Assembly: GCA_017459485.1 (NCBI GenBank)
Contig: JAFUCW010000073.1
Location: 1-5,537, forward strand
DNA length: 5,537 bases
Direction of reading: 5' to 3'
Source of the DNA: Eggerthellaceae bacterium
Lineage (GTDB): Bacteria; Actinomycetota; Coriobacteriia; Coriobacteriales; Eggerthellaceae
Part shown: positions 1-3,373 of the stretch, piece after piece
Layout: every line of letters starts with the position of its first letter
Position numbering within the stretch: position 1 is the first letter of the stretch
Translations under genes and position numbers: made by a program
The notes under the pieces: model-generated
What the model was told of the DNA's origin: nothing
Database searches by the model: none
What the model saw: the letters and a program-made list of their open reading frames with translations, nothing else

Positions 1-132
1 AGCAACCACCGCGAGGAGCTGCAACACGAGCGTGCTGGTCAACACAGCATCAGGGCTAACGATCAATGGCGTCTGTGTTTCACATGGACACCCGAAGGAG
101 CGAAGGGAGTGGAGTTCTGTGACTACCACTAA
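1..132 (+). CDS. higB: HigB-like (RelE/ParE superfamily) toxin, 3' end only
   Basis: Frame 1 is open from the left edge to TAA at 130-132 and encodes the last 43 residues. It contains SIRANDQWRLCF followed by a short acidic tail ending in CDYH. This is the typical C-terminus of the HigB family (Ser-Ile-Arg, then an N-x-Q-W-R-[IL]-C-F strand, ending E-x-x-D-Y-H). Family members are roughly 90-100 residues, so about half the gene is missing to the left. Known HigB toxins are ribosome-dependent mRNA endonucleases held inactive by HigA. The gene overlaps the HigA start by 14 bases, the usual toxin-first arrangement of hig modules. Whether the toxin is intact cannot be judged, because its N-terminal half lies outside the window. 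Confidence 0.85.
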   Translation, partial: SNHREELQHERAGQHSIRANDQWRLCFTWTPEGAKGVEFCDYH

Positions 133-403
133 CAGCTACATATCCACGCCGGGCGAGATTCTGCTCGAGGAGTTCCTGGTTCCGATGGGCATTTCCCAGT
201 ACCGCCTCGCGAAGGCCATCCATAAGCCCCAGTCCGCGATTTCCGACATCGTCCACGGACGCCGGGCCATCAGCACCGAGATGGCTCTGCTTTTGGGCAG
301 GGCGCTTGGCACAACCCCGGAATTCTGGCTCAACCTGGAAAAGACCTACCAGCTGAAAACGTTCAACGAGGAATCTCTTCCGCAGGTGCTGGTGCTAGCT
401 TAG
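119..403 (+). CDS. higA: HigA-family antitoxin, XRE-type HTH protein
   Basis: The product is 94 residues. Near residues 10-26 it shows the HigA signature TPGEILLEEFLVPMGIS, then a helix-turn-helix at about residues 25-52 (SQYRLAKAIHKPQSAISDIV) and the typical tail LGTTPEFWLNLEKTYQL at about 63-79. GTG at 119 was chosen because a purine-rich stretch with GGAG at 111-114 sits just upstream and the signature begins soon after. An in-frame start at 32 would add about 29 residues lying inside the toxin gene and unlike the family. HigA neutralises the HigB toxin encoded immediately upstream, and in known systems it represses the shared promoter, which here would lie left of the window. The module lies about 130 bases from a tRNA-Val scar, consistent with cargo of an integrated element. 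Confidence 0.9.
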   Translation: MTTTNSYISTPGEILLEEFLVPMGISQYRLAKAIHKPQSAISDIVHGRRAISTEMALLLGRALGTTPEFWLNLEKTYQLKTFNEESLPQVLVLA

Positions 404-533
404 TGAAACGCTAGTGAAGATTAGGCAGCCAAAAGGACACTTCGCGACAGACCTGCTTCTACGCGCCATGCGTTGACCAGCCGTTTGCCATAGCCTAGAA
501 GCCAAAGTGTATAGCCGCGCATAGTTGCGACTG
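404..533. other. Gene-free stretch between higA and the tRNA scar
   Basis: No credible ORF is seen. Just at the higA stop, CTAGC (395-399) and GCTAG (410-414) could form a 5-bp hairpin, but there is no following T-run, so it is not convincing as a terminator. The heptamer TAGTGAA occurs twice (401-407 and 412-418). If 534-578 is an attachment-site scar, this stretch is the terminal arm of the integrated element and could hold integrase arm sites, but none is recognisable by eye. Confidence 0.4.
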
Positions 534-578
534 CTGACACGGAAGAGGCCACAAGTACAAATCTTGTAACGCCCACCA
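534..578 (+). other. 3' half of tRNA-Val(GAC): putative integration-site scar
   Basis: The segment reads as the 3' part of a tRNA. It has an anticodon loop CTGACAC (534-540, anticodon GAC), the 3' anticodon stem GGAAG (541-545) and a variable loop AGGCC. A perfect 5-bp T stem follows (ACAAG 551-555 with CTTGT 563-567) around the 7-base loop TACAAAT. Then come a 7-base acceptor strand AACGCCC (568-574), discriminator A and encoded CCA (576-578). The 5' half is absent: bases 529-533 (GACTG) do not pair with GGAAG, and no D-arm or GGGCGTT acceptor strand lies upstream. The T loop has A at position 55, where functional tRNAs carry T. This is the expected product of integration at the anticodon loop of a tRNA-Val gene, with the intact copy at the other end of the element, to the left. 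A decayed tRNA is the alternative. Confidence 0.75.
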
Positions 579-588
579 CTTACAACAG

Positions 589-621
589 CCCTTCACCTGC
601 GATAACTGGGTGAGGGTTTTT
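589..621 (+). terminator. Intrinsic terminator behind the tRNA-Val remnant
   Basis: CCCT-T-CACC (589-597) pairs with GGTGAGGG (609-616), giving 8 bp with one bulged T (593). The loop is about 11 bases and five T follow (617-621). It lies 10 bases after the CCA, the usual place for a tRNA gene terminator. This supports the view that the sequence from 579 on is the original downstream flank of the tRNA gene. Confidence 0.65.
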
Positions 622-634
622 GCTATCCAGGGTC

Positions 635-666
635 TGTATCCCAAATGTATCCCAAAATGTATCCCA
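635..666 (+). repeat. Three direct copies of TGTATCCCA
   Basis: TGTATCCCA occurs at 635-643, 646-654 and 658-666, with start-to-start spacings of 11 and 12 bases, about one helical turn. The copies lie about 57 bases beyond the tRNA 3' end. Helically phased short repeats next to a tRNA attachment site fit arm-type integrase binding sites. They could also be the tail of a lost integrase gene, or simple slippage repeats. No integrase gene is present in the window. Confidence 0.5.
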
Positions 667-918
667 GATTTCAAGAAGCTGCATTCAGAGTTGATCTGGG
701 GGCTGGGGGCCTGACGCAGGAAAAGTCGGGGTGTTTTTCTCCTCACTCCGTCAACAAAACGAACGATTGCTCTACACCCTCCGCAACCACCGCGACACTA
801 CGTGTATCGACACCAAATCTGTCAATTAACCTGCCAACTAATCAACGTGCAACCAAACGTCCCTTTCGCTTGCTCATCGTCGCGGAAAACCGTAAAACCC
901 ATTGTGACGTGCGGTAAT
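667..918. other. Non-coding stretch before the RiPP promoter region
   Basis: Open frames exist on both strands, but their translations are low-complexity or shadow-like. None has a convincing ribosome binding site or a recognisable family. The stretch is less GC-rich than the flanking genes in places (for example 800-900). It may be leftover flank of an integration hotspot. No gene, RNA fold or terminator is supported here. Confidence 0.4.
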
Positions 919-960
919 TCTCGAAATTGCGAGACAAAAGAGCATCCATTGGCGTATAAG
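919..960 (+). promoter_or_regulatory. Candidate promoter with overlapping palindrome for the RiPP precursor
   Basis: A -10-like TATAAG lies at 955-960 (5 of 6 to consensus) and a -35-like GAGACA at 931-936 (4 of 6), with an 18-base spacer. A 5-6-5 palindrome, TCTCG (919-923) and CGAGA (930-934), overlaps the -35 element, where a repressor or class II activator would bind. The transcript would start near 967-970 and leave a leader of about 55 bases before the ATG at 1023. The match is by eye only and the regulator is unknown. Confidence 0.35.
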
Positions 961-1022
961 ATACTAGTCGGTTCGGCTCGGTGTGGAGTCGGACGGCGGT
1001 GAATCGAACGGAAGGACGCGTT

Positions 1023-1223
1023 ATGAACATCGACGATATGAACCTCAGCCCCGAGCTTCGTGAGAAGGCGAAGGCATGCAAGACCCCCGAGGAGATGCTG
1101 GCGCTCGCCAAGAAGGAGGGCTACAAGCTCTCCGATGAGGAGATGGAGGGCATTGCCGGTGGATGGTCGTGCAGCAGCTTTGGGGAGCGTAGTGACTGCC
1201 ACCTTAATCAGTGGTACGAATAA
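1023..1223 (+). CDS. Nif11-like leader RiPP precursor peptide
   Basis: The product is 66 residues. ATG at 1023 is preceded at 6 bases by AAGGA (1012-1016), which decides it over an in-frame GTG at 981. Residues 8-47 form an acidic/amphipathic helical leader (LSPELREKAKACKTPEEMLA, then KKEGYKLSDEEMEGIAGG) matching the Nif11-type leader family: an N-terminal helix, the 'kt.ee.lalAk..Gy.ls.ee' core and a GG end at 46-47. Leaders of this type are read by modifying enzymes and cut after the double Gly by C39-peptidase transporters. The predicted core, residues 48-66, is WSCSSFGERSDCHLNQWYE: 19 residues with two Cys (50, 59), four Ser, and aromatic residues at both ends. Cys/Ser could serve thioether, azole or disulfide chemistry; the true modification is unknown. 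No LanM, radical-SAM or ABC transporter gene is visible nearby; the next gene is a U32-like protein. Confidence 0.8.
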   Translation: MNIDDMNLSPELREKAKACKTPEEMLALAKKEGYKLSDEEMEGIAGGWSCSSFGERSDCHLNQWYE

Positions 1224-1262
1224 TCGCCTACCTGCCAAGCACGCCGGTAAATAAGGATATAT

Positions 1263-1312
1263 GAGCTAGCCGCCTTTTCCACATCGCATACAGTGGAATA
1301 GGCGGCTAGCTC
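1263..1312 (+). promoter_or_regulatory. 20-bp hairpin between RiPP precursor and U32-like gene
   Basis: GAGCTAGCCGCCTTTTCCAC (1263-1282) is the reverse complement of 1293-1312 except for one T-T mismatch (1276/1299). The loop is 10 bases (1283-1292). It starts 39 bases after the precursor stop. No T-run follows on the plus strand (TCTCGG), so it is not a textbook intrinsic terminator. A hairpin between a precursor peptide gene and its enzyme genes often protects the short transcript or allows partial read-through, so the precursor is made in excess. Alternatively it could be a decayed terminator or a small inverted-repeat element. Confidence 0.75.
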
Positions 1313-1444
1313 TCGGTAAGCTCATCGCAAAGCCCATCCTTGCTCAGCGAAGCCATGCCAACGTGGTCGTGGCTGCACGAATTATCCTCATGTGCGCCTG
1401 AATGCGCAGTTGGCGCTCTTGTGGTAGCCCGCCTAGGAGAGGCC

Positions 1445-2305
1445 ATGCTAGACCTTAATTACGCCTTGCCCGATTTCACGTCGGGCTTGCAGATGAACCT
1501 GTCCTTGATCGAGTCTTGGCGCAACAACCCCGCCATGTTCCGGGACGGAGTACGCTTCGACAGCGTGTACGACTGCTTTCCCCGATGCAAAGCGAATGGC
1601 GGGCGGCACTATTCGGGGCTGCAGTATCCGCCCTTTAGGATGCACGCCACCTTCGCGGCGCTCAACGATGTGGGCGTGAAAGCGCGCCTCACCTTTACCA
1701 ACATGTTCATCGACACGCACGTGCTGAGAGACGATGCTTACGTCCGAACGATTTTGGACATCGCAAGCGACTACGACGTGGAAATAATCGTATACTCGGA
1801 TGAAGTGGCGGAATACCTGCGCCAAAACTACCCGTTCAAGCTCGTGCTGTCGACAACCCGAGAGATCACCGACATCGAAGCGCTCAACGACGCGCTCGAG
1901 CGATTCGACTACGTGGTCCTCAACTACAACTTGAACAAGGATTACGACTTCATTGCCCAGGTCGCCCACCCGGAACGCCTCGAGGTGATGGTCAACGAAG
2001 TCTGCGCACCAAACTGCCCTGTCCGTCAGAAGCACTACGAGCACGAGAGCCGCGATCAGCTGAACGGCGAGAGCACGCTGTTTAGCGAGGAGTGCGGCCG
2101 TCCGAAAGTTGACTTCACCGAGCTTTTCGACGGGCCTATCGTCCTCGCGAATGAAGAGGTCGTCCGCCTGCGCGCCGATTACGGCATCCGCCATTTCAAG
2201 ATCGTCGGGCGCAATAGGAAGCGCGAAAAGCTTGTCGACATCCTTTTGTACTATCTCGTGAGGCCCGAGCACCACGAAGACGTCCGCCGCATGCTTGGCG
2301 TGTGA
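1445..2305 (+). CDS. U32-like (collagenase/UbiU-UbiV-type fold) protein, putative Fe-S protein
   Basis: The product is 286 residues. ATG at 1445 follows AGGAGAGG (1435-1442). A TTG at 1340 would add 35 residues with no good binding site, so 1445 is preferred. The protein shows alternating strand/helix segments of a TIM-barrel type (for example RLTFTNMF at 81-88, VEIIVYS at 112-118, DYVVLNYN at 155-162). Near the end is HFKIVGRNRKREK (250-262), resembling the 'lKIEGR' motif of U32 proteins. Cysteines are C44, C48, C187, C191 and C217: one or two N-terminal plus a C-x3-C and a later Cys. Some U32 members (UbiU, UbiV) bind [4Fe-4S] with four spread Cys and act in O2-independent hydroxylation; others act on rRNA or tRNA. 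It follows the RiPP precursor, separated by a hairpin, so a role in peptide modification is possible but unproven. An unrelated TIM-barrel enzyme is the main alternative. Confidence 0.55.
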   Translation: MLDLNYALPDFTSGLQMNLSLIESWRNNPAMFRDGVRFDSVYDCFPRCKANGGRHYSGLQYPPFRMHATFAALNDVGVKARLTFTNMFIDTHVLRDDAYVRTILDIASDYDVEIIVYSDEVAEYLRQNYPFKLVLSTTREITDIEALNDALERFDYVVLNYNLNKDYDFIAQVAHPERLEVMVNEVCAPNCPVRQKHYEHESRDQLNGESTLFSEECGRPKVDFTELFDGPIVLANEEVVRLRADYGIRHFKIVGRNRKREKLVDILLYYLVRPEHHEDVRRMLGV

Positions 2306-2328
2306 CCGCCCACCACGAAAGACCAGGT

Positions 2329-2357
2329 CGGAAGGTTGAACCTCCGGCTTGTTTCTT
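2329..2357 (+). terminator. Probable terminator after the U32-like gene
   Basis: CGGA-A-GG (2329-2335) pairs with CCTCCG (2341-2346), giving 6 bp with one bulged A and the loop TTGAA. A T-rich tail follows (GTTTCTTTTC, 2351-2360). It lies 23 bases after the stop codon of the U32-like gene. The stem is short, so confidence is moderate. Confidence 0.45.
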
Positions 2358-2429
2358 TTCTTGTCGCATGCCAAGCCGCAACCGTGTCATGGCGTGGGCA
2401 CATGAGGTTTGAGGGCGAAGCGCGCCGCC

Positions 2430-2585
2430 ATGCGGAATCTGGGCCGGAATGATTTATTCATCATGACCCTAATTTTACGCTCGTTTCGACTGGCTTTCTA
2501 TCACGTCGGCGATGGGAGCCTGAACGATGCTCCCGAAGAGTTCGCACCCCCTGCTCCAAGCGAGCGGCCATCTCCGCTGTCCTGA
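2430..2585 (+). CDS. Possible small ORF or gene remnant, unknown
   Basis: This frame encodes 51 residues from ATG at 2430; an inner ATG at 2463 gives 40. The N-terminal part has a short hydrophobic run (LFIIMTLIL). The C-terminal part, FYHVGDGSLNDAPEEFAPPA then PSERPSPLS, is Pro-rich and acidic and reads like a protein tail. No good ribosome binding site is seen at either ATG, and the minus strand here is also partly open. It may be a decayed C-terminus, a real small protein or chance. The family is not recognised. Confidence 0.15.
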   Translation: MRNLGRNDLFIMTLILRSFRLAFYHVGDGSLNDAPEEFAPPAPSERPSPLS

Positions 2586-2607
2586 ACGAACAGCCGCCCC
2601 TACGCGC

Positions 2608-2654
2608 CGAAAAGGCCCATCGAGGTGCATTTCGCATCCCGATGGGCCTTTTCG
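2608..2654. terminator. Bidirectional intrinsic terminator between convergent genes
   Basis: CGAAAAGGCCCATCG (2608-2622) and CGATGGGCCTTTTCG (2640-2654) are perfect reverse complements over 15 bp. An inner GGTGC/GCATCC pairing extends the stem with one bulge. The outer A4/T4 pairs give a T-run in either reading direction, the classic form of a two-way terminator. It lies 34 bases beyond the 3' end of the minus-strand DUF5684-like gene and also shields that gene from plus-strand transcription coming from the U32-like gene. Confidence 0.85.
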
Positions 2655-2688
2655 AAACGAGGCCTCTCGTCAGGTAAGCCTGCCTATC

Positions 2689-3189
2689 TTAATCCTGGGG
2701 ACCCTGATGCTGCGCAGAGCCGAAGCCGAGCACCAGCAGCATGATGTTGGGAAACAGAATGTACAGGATGAACCAGCCGACGCCCTTGCCGAAGCTGGCG
2801 AACAGCTTGTACGCGGAGACGAGGTCGATGACAGCGCCTGCGATCATGCATACAAGGCCAATGATGGCGAGGAAACCGCCGCCACCGGTGGCGGTCAGCG
2901 CTCCTGACGCATTGTAAGCAACCGCTCCGCTGAGCATGACCAAAACGTAACCGACGATAATGAGCGCGAGCGCGATCCAGAACATGTTCATCTTCTTCCA
3001 CGCAATGCGCCACTGGACGTAATCGGAGTAAATGGGGATGATGGACTTCCACCCCGCCTCGCCGGCTTTCGCGAAAATCTTCCACCGCGCGATGATCAGC
3101 AGAATCCACCATACGAGGGCGATGATCAGAATCATGGTTACGCTTGCACCGACAGCTCCGGCCGCCAATGCCTGTTCACTTGAAGTCAT
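2689..3189 (-). CDS. DUF5684-like four-helix membrane protein
   Basis: The product is 166 residues. ATG at 3189 is preceded on the minus strand by AAAGGA at a spacing of about 8 bases (3198-3203). A farther in-frame ATG at 3300 would add 37 polar, basic residues before the first helix and lacks such a site. Membrane segments are seen at about residues 12-34, 69-90, 105-126 and 137-157. After the first helix comes WKIFAKAGEAGWKSIIPIYS (36-55), and the end is LGFGSAQHQGPQD. Both match DUF5684-type proteins, whose N-terminal module also occurs beside signal peptidase-like domains. No Ser/Lys catalytic pair or other enzymatic motif is visible, so the role is unknown; it acts in the cytoplasmic membrane. 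It lies downstream of the C1 peptidase gene on the same strand, but a 184-base gap suggests its own promoter. Confidence 0.8.
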   Translation of the reverse strand: MTSSEQALAAGAVGASVTMILIIALVWWILLIIARWKIFAKAGEAGWKSIIPIYSDYVQWRIAWKKMNMFWIALALIIVGYVLVMLSGAVAYNASGALTATGGGGFLAIIGLVCMIAGAVIDLVSAYKLFASFGKGVGWFILYILFPNIMLLVLGFGSAQHQGPQD

Positions 3190-3311
3190 AGTTCGTTTCC
3201 TTTCTTGTTCGACTCCACTGCGATTTCCGACGGAGCCAACTTGCAGGCCCCGCACGGAACTGCCCCTCTTCACCCGCGTTTGCGAGCCATTCGAGAGCAC
3301 AGCGCATTACT

Positions 3312-3317
3312 AGTATA
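3312..3317 (-). promoter_or_regulatory. Possible -10 element for the DUF5684-like gene
   Basis: Read on the minus strand, TATACT (5 of 6 to TATAAT) lies about 123 bases upstream of the ATG at 3189. No good -35 hexamer is found at 16-18 bases. The rest of the 3190-3373 gap holds no gene and no clear terminator for the upstream peptidase gene. Confidence 0.25.
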
Positions 3318-3373
3318 AGGCTTCCAAGCTAGAGATTTATGTTTCTCTTCGTGGCATCACGCCGAAATAAGGG

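Noticed and set aside
495..746. Minus-strand ORF of 83 codons containing WWALQDLYLWPLPC
   Set aside because: This is the antisense translation of the tRNA-Val remnant, a well-known spurious protein pattern, extended into non-coding sequence.
783..795. 13-base GCAACCACCGCGA identical to positions 2-14
   Set aside because: The similarity does not extend on either side, and a match of this length is within chance for a window this size. It is not evidence of a higB duplicate.
822..1238. Minus-strand ORF of 138 codons across the RiPP precursor
   Set aside because: The plus-strand precursor has a ribosome binding site and a family-like leader; the antisense product resembles nothing and lacks a start signal.
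1340..1444. N-terminal extension of the U32-like protein from TTG at 1340
   Set aside because: The added 35 residues look unlike the rest, no binding site precedes TTG 1340 or ATG 1355, and a strong AGGAGAGG lies directly before ATG 1445.
1448..2374. Long minus-strand ORF of 308 codons opposite the U32-like gene
   Set aside because: It is a shadow frame: the translation is rich in V/H/R/D runs typical of antisense of GC-rich coding sequence, while the plus strand has a good ribosome binding site and U32-like motifs.
3350..3373. Possible hairpin (CGTG/CACG) after the C1 peptidase stop as a terminator
   Set aside because: Only 4 bp are paired and no T-run follows on the minus strand, so it does not support a terminator call.
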